NCBI GenBank assembly: GCA_964432825.1
Contig: CAYSOX010000008.1
Span: 1 to 60,367, forward strand
Direction of reading: 5' to 3'
Origin: UMGS1908 sp964432825
GTDB taxonomy: Bacteria; Bacillota; Clostridia; Christensenellales; UBA1242
Length of the DNA: 60,367 nucleotides
Below, one piece after another: positions 51,651 to 60,367 of the stretch. The notes below the pieces were generated by a model. The model saw only the letters and a list, made by a program, of their open reading frames with translations. It did no database searches and was not told the origin of the DNA. The stretch's first letter is position 1. Every line of letters starts with the position of its first letter. The position numbers and the translations under genes are program-made.

Positions 51651-52949
51651 ATGAAAAGAATGGTTGATTTTCAGTTGTTGAATTGGAAGAATAGTCCTGA
51701 CCGAAAACCTTTGATTGTGTATGGAGCAAGGCAAGTGGGGAAAACATATTCTATTGTAAATTTTGGGAAAACTAATTTTGCAAATATAGTATATTTTAAT
51801 TTTGAAGGGAATACGACTTTATTAAATGTATTTTCCGAAGATTTAGAACCGCAGAGAATTATTGTTGAACTGGAGGCTTTGTCTGGGCAAAAAATTTCAC
51901 CCGATAGCACATTAATTATTTTTGATGAAATTCAAGAATGCGAAAGGGCGTTAACTTCTTTAAAATATTTTTTTGAAAAAGCACCTCAATATCATATAAT
52001 ATCTGCGGGGAGTTTGCTTGGGTTGGCAATAAATAGAGGCAAATATTCTTTCCCTGTTGGTAAAGTAAACATAATTACAATGTATCCATTAGATTTCCAA
52101 GAATTTCTTTTGGCTTTTGAAAGGGAAGATTTGGTAAAATTGATTGTGGAATCGTATAACAGCAACACACCAATTGAGGAATCTGTTCATAAAATGCTTT
52201 TGGGGTATTATCATCAATATTTAGCCATTGGTGGTATGCCTGCGGTGGTTAATTCGTTTTTATTACATAACGATTACGATTATGTTCGCATAACTCAAAA
52301 TGAAATTCGAAGCAACTATTATGGCGATATGACAAAATATACGGATATGAAAGAGAGTAACAAAATTATTGCAACCTATCGAAGTGTTCCAAGTCAACTT
52401 GCCCGAGAAAATAAGAAATTCCAATACGCGTTAATTGGAAGCGGTGCAAGGGCACGGGATTATGAAAGTTCAATAGAATGGTTAAAGACTGCGGGTATAA
52501 TATACAAGTGCAATAAAGCAAAAGAAGGATTTTACCCTATTAAAATGTACGAGGACTTTTCTTCGTATAAAATTTATATGAGTGATGTCGGGTTGCTTGC
52601 TTGCAGTTTGGATATTACAATTCCTAGCATACTTTCGGATAGCATTTCAAGTGATGCCAAGGGAGCAGTTGCGGAAAATTATGTTATGCAACAATTGGTC
52701 GCTGGCGGGCTTAATCCTTATTATTGGGAGTCAAATGGCAAAGCAGAAGTGGACTTTTTGGTTCAATTAGGGGAAAAAACCATTCCTGTTGAGTGTAAAT
52801 ATGCGGGTAATGTTCAAGCAAAAAGTTTAAAAATTTATACCGAAAAATATCATCCTGAATTTTCAATAAGAGTATCAAGCAAAAATTTTGGGTATGAAAA
52901 TGGGATAAAGTCTATCCCGTTGTACGCATTGTTTTGTTTAAGTAAATAA
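51651..52949 (+). CDS. AAA-type ATPase with DUF4143 domain
   Basis: This 432-residue protein has an N-terminal P-loop, GARQVGKTYSI (about 24-34), and a Walker B, LIIFDEIQEC (about 86-95), as in the AAA_14 family. A winged-helix middle region (about 225-300) and a C-terminal DUF4143 domain carrying EVDFLVQLGEKTIPVECKY follow. That last segment has the D...ExK arrangement of PD-(D/E)XK nuclease folds. Such stand-alone ATPases are common accessory genes, often strain-variable; roles in DNA transactions or defence have been suggested but not settled. ATG 51651 has GGAGG upstream and is preferred to the 35-codon longer frame. Confidence 0.88.
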   Translation: MKRMVDFQLLNWKNSPDRKPLIVYGARQVGKTYSIVNFGKTNFANIVYFNFEGNTTLLNVFSEDLEPQRIIVELEALSGQKISPDSTLIIFDEIQECERALTSLKYFFEKAPQYHIISAGSLLGLAINRGKYSFPVGKVNIITMYPLDFQEFLLAFEREDLVKLIVESYNSNTPIEESVHKMLLGYYHQYLAIGGMPAVVNSFLLHNDYDYVRITQNEIRSNYYGDMTKYTDMKESNKIIATYRSVPSQLARENKKFQYALIGSGARARDYESSIEWLKTAGIIYKCNKAKEGFYPIKMYEDFSSYKIYMSDVGLLACSLDITIPSILSDSISSDAKGAVAENYVMQQLVAGGLNPYYWESNGKAEVDFLVQLGEKTIPVECKYAGNVQAKSLKIYTEKYHPEFSIRVSSKNFGYENGIKSIPLYALFCLSK

Positions 52950-53187
52950 AAGGTTGGTCGAGGGGAAACCCTTGACCATTTTTTATGGTATATTTTCCAA
53001 GCCGCAAAAGGCTGGCACTTTTTTTTAGTTTTGTGCTTTGATGGTACACTTGTATCGTTGTATTAAAAATAGTTTTAAGAATTTTAAGCATATTAAATTT
53101 GTAAAATATATTTTTTAAAATCGTTAGCATTTATTTGGAAAATTTGTGAAATTATGATATATTGGAACCAAAGGTAGGGGTTAATTT

Positions 53188-56100
53188 ATGAATACAAAGG
53201 ACAATGGTGTTAGTAAAAACACAAGAAAATCAACGGGTGCAAGCGGGTCAAAAGACAAACCGGCTAATGACTCAATGATTGAAAGCACGGTGAATATCAA
53301 TGGTGAACCCGTTAGTGTTTCTTTGCCAAGTCAAGCAAAAAATGGTCAAGATGGTATGAATATAAATCTTACTATCAATCTTGCGGGTGAAGAAAAGAAA
53401 AAGCGAGCCCCAAGGTCTAGTGGTACGCCCCAAAAGAAGAAGACGCCCAAAAAGAAAACCGAAAAGAAGAAGAAAAAGTCTCATTGGTGGCTTTTGCTTT
53501 TGCTGTTATTACTTTTGGCGTTTGGGGTATATGTTGCCTATCCTCGTTTAAAAGAAACAATATTACATAAGCATAGTTTTAGTGAAGAGTGGGTGGCAGA
53601 CGAAACCAACCACTGGCATATATGCAAGAGTAAGAAGTGTGACGAAGTTAAAGACAAAGCAAATCACTCTTATGATAATGACTGCGACACAACTTGCAAT
53701 GTTTGTGGAGCGGAAAGAACAACAGTCGCCCATATTTACGACGATGACTGCGACACAACTTGCAACATATGTGGCCATACGCGTGTTGCACCACATAGTT
53801 ATGGTGAAGAGTATGAAAGCAATGTTTTCAACCACTGGAAAGAGTGTCCAGAATGTCACACAACCACACCTGAAACTATTCACATTTTTAGCGGGGATTG
53901 TGACACGGCGTGCAATATTTGTGGATATATCCGAGCGGGGTTGGTCGACCATACATTTGGAACGGAATGGTATAGTGTTGAGGACGGCCACTTCCACAAG
54001 TGTACAATTTGCGAGGAAGAATCTACACCTCATGTTGCTCACACATTCAAAAACGGAATTTGTGACGTTTGCGAATATGCAAGAGAAGAACTTGCATTTA
54101 GTTATGATAGCGAAACCGAAAGTTATACCGTTACCGGCATTGGAAGAATAACCGATACAGATATTGTTATTCCAGCAACTTACGATGACGGAACAAATGG
54201 AAGCCACCCTGTAAAAAGTGTTGAAGAGTCTGCATTCGCTTCATTATACACAAGCAACCCATCAAGTATAACAAGTGTTGTTTTCTCTGAAAATATGGAA
54301 ACAATAGGTCAAGGAGCGTTTTTTGGGTGTGAAAACCTAACAACCGTAACACTTTCAGGCACAATCAAAGAAATTGGTACTTGGGCATTCGCAATGACAG
54401 GATTGACAAGTATAAATATCCCAGCAAGCGTTGAAACTATTGGCGATAATCCATTTACATATTGTGAAAGTCTGACCTCAATAACGGTTGATAGTGCAAA
54501 TACAAAGTTCCATGTAAATAATAGTTGCTTAATTGATACAGTAAACAAAAAAATAATTACAGGGTTAAGTTATTCAAATATTCCTTCAAATAGCGAAGAA
54601 GTTACAACGATTGGATGGGGTGCTTTCGCTAAAATGTCCGGTGGAACCACTTTAAAAATCCCTAGTAATATTGTAACAATAGGTGATGGCGCTTTTTCAG
54701 ATTGTACAAGTATCGTTTCAGTTGAACTTCCTAATGAGATAGGAATAAGTAACGCTGCATTTGATGTTTGCACAAGCCTAACAACTATATATTACGCTGG
54801 AACACAAGCGGAGTGGAGCGAAAATGTCTCATATAATTCTTCATATAATACTGCATTTGTAAATGCAACAATTTACTATTACAGCGAAACCGAGCCAATG
54901 ACCACTGGCAAGTATTGGCATTATGTTGATAGTGTTGCGACACCTTGGGCTGAAAAAATGACATACAAGGTAGAGCATTATGTTGAAAATGAAAGCGGTG
55001 GCTACAACACGCCTGAAAGCACTGAAAATTTAGTTGGAATAATTGGTGGTGAAGTAACGGCAACCCCTAAAACATATGCTCATTATACCCATGATACAGA
55101 AAACGATGATAGAGTAGAAAGCGGAACAGTTACGAGTGATGGTAATCTTGTATTAAAGGTTTACTATTACAGAAACTCATATACTCTCACCCTTACAAAA
55201 GGCACTGGAATTGCAAGTGTTTCAATAACGGGTGCATCTGATGTAACAACGATATCTGAAGGAAAATACAGTATTAAACACGGAGAAGCAGTAAGACTTA
55301 TCGCTACCGCCGAAGCTGGTTACACATTCAGCGGTTGGACAGGCTACTCTTCTATTAATAGTAACAATGTGTTTACAATGCCAACGGAAAATGTTGCTCT
55401 CACAGCAAATGCAACTGCTAACACAAACACACCTTACACAATTAAATACTATATGCAAAACATTGCGGACGACGACTTTACTGAAGACACATTAAGAACT
55501 GTAAATGAAACTGGCACAACGGGAACAACGGCAACAATAACCGCTGAATACATCACGGGCTTTACTTTTGATAGCACAAAATCTTCAAATAGTGGAACAA
55601 TCGAAGGTGACGGAAGTCTTGTGTTGAAATTGTATTACAACAGAAGAGTTGGGCAGTTGTTTATAACCAAAGGCACAGGAATTGCAAGTGTCACCGCAAC
55701 GGGTGATAGCGTAGTTAAATTTAATGAAACAGATAGCCAAGTTGATTATAATGTTAGATATGGTGCAGAAGTTACCTTAACGGCTACTGCAAGCGATGGC
55801 TATACATTCAGTGGTTGGACGGTAGCCTCTAGTAGTACGGCAACCATAACCGACAACAAACTTATTCAAAATACAGCAAATGTTATTAATATCACAGCAA
55901 ATGCAACTGCTAACACAAACACACCTTACAAGGTTGAACATTATCAAGAAGACCTTGCAGGTGGCACATATACACTTGCAGATACCGACAATTTGACTGG
56001 CACAACTGGCACAACAGCAACTGCAACTGCAAAAACGGATTATGATTACTTTACTCACGACACAAGCAACACAAACAGAGTTGAAAGTGGCACAATCGCA

Positions 56101-56928
56101 GGTGACGGAAGCCTTGTATTAAGAGTTTACTACACAAGAAAAACCGGAACTTTGTTAATCGGAAAAAATACTGGAGTTGACACTGTTTCGGCAAGCGGAA
56201 CGGGTGTAACAGTCACTACAGGCACTGCAACTTATACAAGATATAGTGTTAAATATGGTGCAGAAGTTACACTTTCGGCTACTGCAAGCACGGGTTACAC
56301 ATTAGCAGGTTGGGAAAAGGGTTCGGAAACCTTGTCTGGCAACACTTATACACACAATGCTTTGGAAATTATGGTTACAGCAAAAGCCACTGCAAACACT
56401 TATAGTTTGGCATATAACACAAATGGCGGTGGAACAATCGCTTCAACAAACAAAACTTACAATACTGCATTCATAGGTGCAGAACTTCCAACAAATCTTA
56501 CAAAAACGGGTTATGCTTTTGCAGGTTGGTTTAATGATAGTTCATTCACAACCGAGGTTGAAATAGGCGACCTATTTACAACCACAAATGCAACATTTAC
56601 AAATGTTTCGACGGCAAGCACAACTGCAACAATCTATGCAAAATGGACAGAAATCACTTACACTATTGCATTTGATAACAATGGTGGAAGTGGGGAAATG
56701 GCAAGCCTAACGAATGTTGCTTACTCTGAGAACAAAACTCTTACAACAAACACGTTTGAAAAAGAAGGCTACACATTTTTGGGTTGGGCAACAACTTCAA
56801 CAGGTTCAAAAGTTTATGATGATGGACAATCGGTTAGTGGACTTTCTGCAACAGATGGTGCAACCATAACACTTTATGCGGTTTGGCAAGATAATTCTAG
56901 CGAAAATTCAGGCTCTGGTGGAGAGTAA
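53188..56928 (+). CDS. Large surface protein: TM anchor, Cys/His repeats, LRR_5, MucBP-like and InlB-type repeats
   Basis: This 1246-residue protein begins with about 95 cytoplasmic residues ending in a Lys-rich stretch. A TM helix (about 99-118) is followed by a His/Cys module (128-300) with repeated DCDTTCNVCG-like units. BspA-type leucine-rich repeats follow (about 305-560, SVVFSENMETIGQGAFFGCE). Several repeats of about 100 residues resemble MucBP (PYKVEHYQEDLAGGTY), alternating with GYTFSGW-type units. Two InlB-type B-repeats (GYAFAGWF, GYTFLGWA) complete it. There is no signal peptide, LPXTG or other C-terminal anchor, so the N-terminal helix is the anchor. Adhesion is the usual role of these modules. 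A weak GTAGGGG SD precedes the ATG. Confidence 0.85.
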   Translation: MNTKDNGVSKNTRKSTGASGSKDKPANDSMIESTVNINGEPVSVSLPSQAKNGQDGMNINLTINLAGEEKKKRAPRSSGTPQKKKTPKKKTEKKKKKSHWWLLLLLLLLLAFGVYVAYPRLKETILHKHSFSEEWVADETNHWHICKSKKCDEVKDKANHSYDNDCDTTCNVCGAERTTVAHIYDDDCDTTCNICGHTRVAPHSYGEEYESNVFNHWKECPECHTTTPETIHIFSGDCDTACNICGYIRAGLVDHTFGTEWYSVEDGHFHKCTICEEESTPHVAHTFKNGICDVCEYAREELAFSYDSETESYTVTGIGRITDTDIVIPATYDDGTNGSHPVKSVEESAFASLYTSNPSSITSVVFSENMETIGQGAFFGCENLTTVTLSGTIKEIGTWAFAMTGLTSINIPASVETIGDNPFTYCESLTSITVDSANTKFHVNNSCLIDTVNKKIITGLSYSNIPSNSEEVTTIGWGAFAKMSGGTTLKIPSNIVTIGDGAFSDCTSIVSVELPNEIGISNAAFDVCTSLTTIYYAGTQAEWSENVSYNSSYNTAFVNATIYYYSETEPMTTGKYWHYVDSVATPWAEKMTYKVEHYVENESGGYNTPESTENLVGIIGGEVTATPKTYAHYTHDTENDDRVESGTVTSDGNLVLKVYYYRNSYTLTLTKGTGIASVSITGASDVTTISEGKYSIKHGEAVRLIATAEAGYTFSGWTGYSSINSNNVFTMPTENVALTANATANTNTPYTIKYYMQNIADDDFTEDTLRTVNETGTTGTTATITAEYITGFTFDSTKSSNSGTIEGDGSLVLKLYYNRRVGQLFITKGTGIASVTATGDSVVKFNETDSQVDYNVRYGAEVTLTATASDGYTFSGWTVASSSTATITDNKLIQNTANVINITANATANTNTPYKVEHYQEDLAGGTYTLADTDNLTGTTGTTATATAKTDYDYFTHDTSNTNRVESGTIAGDGSLVLRVYYTRKTGTLLIGKNTGVDTVSASGTGVTVTTGTATYTRYSVKYGAEVTLSATASTGYTLAGWEKGSETLSGNTYTHNALEIMVTAKATANTYSLAYNTNGGGTIASTNKTYNTAFIGAELPTNLTKTGYAFAGWFNDSSFTTEVEIGDLFTTTNATFTNVSTASTTATIYAKWTEITYTIAFDNNGGSGEMASLTNVAYSENKTLTTNTFEKEGYTFLGWATTSTGSKVYDDGQSVSGLSATDGATITLYAVWQDNSSENSGSGGE

Positions 56929-56975
56929 AAAAGTTTTACATAGACTTACCCACTCCACAATCCAACAAAAACTTT

Positions 56976-57006
56976 AAAAGGACAACAAAAACAGTTGTCC
57001 TTTTTT
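56976..57006 (+). terminator. Rho-independent terminator
   Basis: AAAAGGACAAC/GTTGTCCTTTT with a 7-base loop and T-run after the surface-protein gene. Confidence 0.85.
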
Positions 57007-57315
57007 AATGCCATAGAAAAAAATAAATGTAGTAATTTGTAAAAAATATAGGTTATTTTCATTTTACAACAAGCATACCAACCCCATTTTGTGGTGGGTG
57101 TGTTTTCATACTAATTAAAAACTACAAACCAAACAAACTTGTTTTATCCTCTAAAATTCTTTATCCACCAATATATTTTATATTTTTGGGCAAAAGCAAA
57201 ATTTAGTTATGTATGTGGGGCTCCCTAAAAATTTATTGATAGAAAATAAAATTTGGTAGCAATTTTTGTGAGGGTGTGATATAATTATTGCCTAAAATAA
57301 AAAGAGGTATATATT

Positions 57316-57819
57316 ATGTATAATGAGTTGACCGAAGTTGATATAAAGAAAATGGAAGAAGAGATTGAATATCGAAACACCACTTTAAGAGAGGAACTTA
57401 TAACCAACCTAAAAGAGGCTAGGGAATTGGGGGATTTGAGCGAAAATGCCGAATACCAGATTGCTAAAAGAGAGAAAAACAGAAATGAAAGCCGAATAAG
57501 GTATTTAAGAAATATGATTCGCACAGCAAAGATTATTACCACCAATGAAAATGTAAATGAAGTTGGAATTTTTGATAAGGTGGACTTATATTTTGAAGAC
57601 GACGACGAAACTATCACTTATATGATTTCAACCACACTTAGGCGGAACCCAGACGAGAATATAATTAGCAAGGAATGTCCTTTGGGTGTGGCTATTATGG
57701 GTAAAGGCGTAGGTGATAGGTGCTATGTTGCGGTTAACGAAGATGTTGGATATTATGTAGTTATCAAAAAAATTGAAAAAGGTAAGGATGACGATAGTTT
57801 GCCTATAACCAAATATTAA
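57316..57819 (+). CDS. greA: GreA/GreB-family transcript cleavage factor
   Basis: This 167-residue protein has the N-terminal coiled coil that enters the RNA polymerase channel. Its tip carries the acidic ELGDLSENAEYQIAKREK (about 38-55), corresponding to the catalytic GDLSENAEY loop of GreA. The C-terminal FKBP-like domain includes ISKECPLGVAIMGKGVGD. It rescues backtracked polymerase by stimulating transcript cleavage. The family assignment is secure. The sequence ILRRNP-like loop is slightly longer than usual. It is a single gene 309 bases after the preceding terminator, with an AAAGAGG SD. Confidence 0.92.
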   Translation: MYNELTEVDIKKMEEEIEYRNTTLREELITNLKEARELGDLSENAEYQIAKREKNRNESRIRYLRNMIRTAKIITTNENVNEVGIFDKVDLYFEDDDETITYMISTTLRRNPDENIISKECPLGVAIMGKGVGDRCYVAVNEDVGYYVVIKKIEKGKDDDSLPITKY

Positions 57820-58357
57820 TATTTTTTGCCCGACCTGATAGATGGGGTGTAAATTGTTTGAACTTTGCTTTGTGGTTTGGTACAACAGCACCTGTCCATA
57901 ATTATAAAAGTTTGGTGTACAAAATGAGAGAAATGTTGGGTTTAGCACAATAATACCCGTCCATCATAAATACGGGAAACTTATGTGTATTAATTAAATA
58001 TATAATATTTTTCATTAATATAGAAAAGCAATCAACAGTACGAAAGCAACAAACATACGAGAGTTTGTTGGCAATAATATGAAAAAGTGTTGTGTGTAAT
58101 GGGATTGCGAATATGCAAATAAAAACAAAGTGGTACATCAAGAACGATTTTGTGTGTAAATAAAAATATATAGATACAATCAATTATGAATACGCAGAGT
58201 GTTAAAAATATGCATAGTATATTAATTCGTGTATATTTACCAATGCTTAGAAGCCTAAGTTTGTGTGTAATAAGTGGTGCTGAAAATGGCGGGTAGTATT
58301 AAAAAGTTTGTAATCCCAACTAAATTCTTTTGTGCAAAATGTACAAAATTTTAAAAA
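57820..58357. other. Intergenic region
   Basis: No gene is supported. A short diverged repeat (CAGCACCTGTCCATAATTAT at about 57885 and ACCCGTCCATCATAAAT at about 57953) is visible. The right end runs into a terminator just before the S10 promoter. Confidence 0.4.
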
Positions 58358-58396
58358 ACTTTTCAAAAAACTCAAGTTTTTTGGGGAGTTTTTTTT
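58358..58396 (+). terminator. Terminator insulating the S10 operon
   Basis: A 15-bp stem with wobble pairs, ACTTTTCAAAAAACT/AGTTTTTTGGGGAGT, has a 2-base gap between arms (the inner pairs will open) and is followed by eight T. Confidence 0.75.
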
Positions 58397-58434
58397 CAAC
58401 CCGCAAAAAAGTTAGATTTTTTTTGGAAAAACTC

Positions 58435-58463
58435 TTGACACGGAGCCGTGTGTTTAGTATAAT
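58435..58463 (+). promoter_or_regulatory. Perfect-consensus promoter of the S10 operon
   Basis: TTGACA, exactly 17 bases, TATAAT. Transcription should begin near 58470. Confidence 0.92.
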
Positions 58464-58469
58464 GTCAAC

Positions 58470-58640
58470 GATGCATTTTGGGATGATGCGGAAGGTTACT
58501 CATTATGAGTTTTCAAAAGAGATAACTTTCGCTGACAATAGCGCCAACTAATAGGTGCGACAAATTACTTATCTTAGTAACCAATCTGTTTATGCATCCA
58601 GAAAGGTAAGTGTATTTGGGAAATAAAAAAGGAGAAGAAA
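58470..58640 (+). promoter_or_regulatory. Structured S10-operon mRNA leader
   Basis: Long-range helices GATGCAT (58470)/ATGCATC (58592) and GGTTACT (58494)/AGTAACC (58576) enclose smaller hairpins, CGCT/AGCG and GCGCC/GGTGC. No terminator follows. Such leaders often bind a ribosomal protein of the operon (L4 is the known S10 regulator in E. coli); which protein acts here is not known. Confidence 0.65.
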
Positions 58641-58949
58641 ATGGCTACACAAAAAATGAGAATTACTTTAAAAGCATTTGACCACAACTTGATTGATGCA
58701 TCTTGCGAAAGAATTGTGGAAACTGCTAAAAAGGCTGGGGCTAAGGTTTCGGGACCTATTCCTATGCCAACCGAGAAAGAAGTTGTTACAATACTTCGTT
58801 CTCCACACAAACACAAAGATTCCCGAGAACAATTTGAAATAAGAACACATAAAAGACTTATTGATATCTACAATCCATCTTCAAAGACTGTTGATTCATT
58901 AATGAAGATTGATTTGCCTAGTGGCGTTGATATCAAGATTAAGCTTTAA
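58641..58949 (+). CDS. rpsJ: 30S ribosomal protein S10
   Basis: This 102-residue S10 protein belongs to the 30S head and is also known as NusE in antitermination. The start KMRITLKAFDHNLIDASCER, the GPIPMPTEKEVVTILRSPH loop and RTHKRLIDIYNPSSKTVDSL are all family hallmarks. AAAGGAGAAG lies 7 bases before the ATG. It is the first gene of the S10 operon, preceded by its own perfect promoter, and not by tuf as in many relatives. Confidence 0.97.
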   Translation: MATQKMRITLKAFDHNLIDASCERIVETAKKAGAKVSGPIPMPTEKEVVTILRSPHKHKDSREQFEIRTHKRLIDIYNPSSKTVDSLMKIDLPSGVDIKIKL

Positions 58950-58970
58950 TGATGGGCAGGAGGATGAAAA

Positions 58971-59594
58971 ATGAACGCAATATTAGGTAAAAAAGTAGGT
59001 ATGTCTCAAATATTTACTAGCACTGGATTGGTTATTCCTGTAACTGTTATTGAAGCAGGTCCTTGCTATGTATCTCAAAAGAAGACAGTTGAAAACGACG
59101 GATACAATGCTGTACAATTGGCATTCGTAGACGCAAAGCCATCAAGAGTAACCAAAGCCGAAGTTGGTCACTTAAAGAAGGCAAACATCACACCTAAGAA
59201 ATATCTTAAAGAATTTGATATTGATGGTACAAACTTAGAACTTGGTGCTGAAATCAAGTGTGATGTATTTAAGGCTGGTGATATGGTTGATGTAACTGGT
59301 CAAACAAAAGGTCGCGGATTTACTGGACCTATCCAAAGATGGAATCACTCTAGAGGACCTATGAGCCACGGTTCAGGTTACCACAGAGGTGTTGGTTCTA
59401 TGGGTTCAAGTGCCGACCCAAGTCATGTATTCAAAAATAAGAAGATGGCTGGTCAATATGGTAACGAAAGAGTTACAATCCAAAATCTTGAAATTGCAAA
59501 AGTCGATGTAGAAAGAAATCTATTACTTATTAAGGGTGCTATTCCTGGTGCTAATGGAAATCTTGTCTTCGTTAAATCAGCCGTTAAAAAGTAA
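58971..59594 (+). CDS. rplC: 50S ribosomal protein L3
   Basis: This 207-residue L3 protein helps start 50S assembly near the peptidyl-transferase centre. ILGKKVGMSQIF opens the protein. The central extension GRGFTGPIQRWNHSRGPMSH and the MAGQYGNERVTIQNL segment match the family, with Trp instead of the more usual basic/His residue in the loop (KRHGF in relatives). L3 changes in this loop can affect pleuromutilin and linezolid binding elsewhere; no such conclusion is drawn. GCAGGAGG lies upstream. It follows rpsJ by 21 bases. Confidence 0.97.
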   Translation: MNAILGKKVGMSQIFTSTGLVIPVTVIEAGPCYVSQKKTVENDGYNAVQLAFVDAKPSRVTKAEVGHLKKANITPKKYLKEFDIDGTNLELGAEIKCDVFKAGDMVDVTGQTKGRGFTGPIQRWNHSRGPMSHGSGYHRGVGSMGSSADPSHVFKNKKMAGQYGNERVTIQNLEIAKVDVERNLLLIKGAIPGANGNLVFVKSAVKK

Positions 59595-59605
59595 GGAGAT
59601 AAATC

Positions 59606-60226
59606 ATGCAAACTAATGTTTTAAATATAAAAGGTGAAGTAGTTGGTAAGGTTGAACTTAATGATTCAGTTTTCAAAGTTCCTTACAACGAAGCAGTAAT
59701 CCACCAAGTAGTAGTTGCAACCCTTGCAAACAACCGTCAAGGAACAAAAAGCACATTAACTCGTTCTGAAGTTAGCGGTGGTGGAAGAAAGCCATGGAGA
59801 CAAAAGGGAACTGGTAACGCTCGTCAAGGTTCTACTCGTGCTCCTCAATGGATAAAGGGTGGAGTTGTATTTGCTCCAAAGCCAAGAGATTTCTCTAAAA
59901 AGGTTAACAAGAAGGTTAAGGCTCTTGCATTTATGAGTGCTATTTCAACCCGTCTTGAAGAAGGCAATGTTATTGTTCTTGATGAACTTAATGTTGCTCC
60001 AAAAACCAAGGAGATGGCACAAGTACTAGAGAATTTAAAGGTTAACAAGTCTGCAGTTATCGTAACTGAAGATGTAAATGAAAATGTTGTTTTATCTGCT
60101 CGTAACCTTGAAAATATCGAAACCTCAACTGCAGATATCGTTTCAACCTATCAAATCGTTTCTAACGAAAAGTTGGTTATAACAAAGTCTGCTATTAAGA
60201 AAATAGAGGAGGCTTATAAGAACTAA
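59606..60226 (+). CDS. rplD: 50S ribosomal protein L4
   Basis: This 206-residue L4 protein lines the nascent-peptide exit tunnel. The tunnel loop KSTLTRSEVSGGGRKPWRQK followed by GTGNARQGSTRAPQWIKGG is conserved, as is FAPKPRDFSKKVNKK. In Gram-negatives L4 also represses its own operon. It begins 11 bases after rplC with AAGGAG. Its stop overlaps the rplW start (TAATG), so the two are coupled. Confidence 0.97.
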   Translation: MQTNVLNIKGEVVGKVELNDSVFKVPYNEAVIHQVVVATLANNRQGTKSTLTRSEVSGGGRKPWRQKGTGNARQGSTRAPQWIKGGVVFAPKPRDFSKKVNKKVKALAFMSAISTRLEEGNVIVLDELNVAPKTKEMAQVLENLKVNKSAVIVTEDVNENVVLSARNLENIETSTADIVSTYQIVSNEKLVITKSAIKKIEEAYKN

Positions 60227-60367
60227 TGGTTAATCACGATTTAATTATTCGCCCAATACTAACCGAAAAAACTTATGCGGGCATTCAATCTAAAAGATAT
60301 GCTTTCGAAGTTGCTCCTAAGGCTACAAAAACTCAAGTTAGAGAAGCCGTTGAAGCAATTTTCGGAG
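60226..60367 (+). CDS. rplW: 50S ribosomal protein L23 (3' end beyond window)
   Basis: The first 47 residues are present: MVNHDLIIRPILTEKTY, then SKRYAFEVAPKATKTQVREA and VEAIFG, which are typical of L23, the tunnel-exit protein that docks SRP and trigger factor. The frame runs off the window end. The ATG overlaps the rplD stop codon, with GAGGAGG 13 bases upstream inside rplD. Confidence 0.95.
   Translation, partial: MVNHDLIIRPILTEKTYAGIQSKRYAFEVAPKATKTQVREAVEAIFG

Overview
The window comes from a low-GC anaerobic Gram-positive bacterium, most likely an uncultured Clostridia-type member of the Bacillota. The evidence is the AT-rich sequence, strong Shine-Dalgarno (SD) sites, a large SRP RNA with an Alu-type 5' domain, str and S10 ribosomal operons of Firmicutes type, an electron-bifurcating [FeFe]-hydrogenase operon, and two BaiCD/BaiH-like flavin/Fe-S oxidoreductases. 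TAA, TGA and TAG all end ordinary genes here, so the code is standard. I cannot name a genus.

Layout. 1-3.8 kb (minus): oxidoreductase plus the two-subunit aconitase X operon. 4-7.6 kb: MscS channel, AlkD-like glycosylase, a short tandem repeat, a four-helix membrane protein resembling KwaA, and an orphan small protein. 7.7-12.9 kb (minus): five consecutive membrane proteins with low-complexity cytoplasmic parts, three of them paralogues beginning MPSGSH(S/A)R. 13-17 kb: orphan genes, a mini ferredoxin:thioredoxin-reductase-like protein, a YgjV-like protein and decayed gene fragments. 17-22.4 kb: phosphohexomutase and a 1146-residue HRDC/DUF4011 helicase-like protein whose ATPase motifs are lost. 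23.3-27.4 kb: hydCBA hydrogenase. 27.4-34 kb: repeats, membrane proteins, a DUF11 protein, a second oxidoreductase, a SHOCT protein and a tiny zinc-ribbon protein. 34.2-38.8 kb: rpsL-rpsG-fusA-tuf. 58.4-60.4 kb: rpsJ-rplC-rplD-rplW (rplW cut by the window end).

The str and S10 operons, often adjacent in bacteria, are separated here by about 20 kb. Immediately after tuf lies a compact peptide (RiPP) locus: a HEXXH metallopeptidase, a 31-residue Cys-containing precursor, a radical SAM-SPASM maturase interrupted by one in-frame UAG, and an ABC-F ATPase. ABC-F proteins act on the ribosome, so a ribosome-directed peptide with self-protection is a reasonable but unproven reading. The rest of the interval holds rRNA-modification genes (RluA-type, RlmI-type, TlyA), a HEPN-CBS protein, SRP RNA, a second structured RNA, tRNA-Gly(CCC), repeats, a TVP38 protein, an ATPase/DUF4143 protein, a large surface protein and greA.

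The most unexpected single gene is at 50125-51051. It encodes a membrane-anchored, apparently exported protein whose C-terminal half aligns with EF-Tu domains II and III without the GTPase domain. It shares a His/Cys-rich juxtamembrane module with the 1246-residue surface protein nearby, and a decayed fragment of the same gene lies just downstream.
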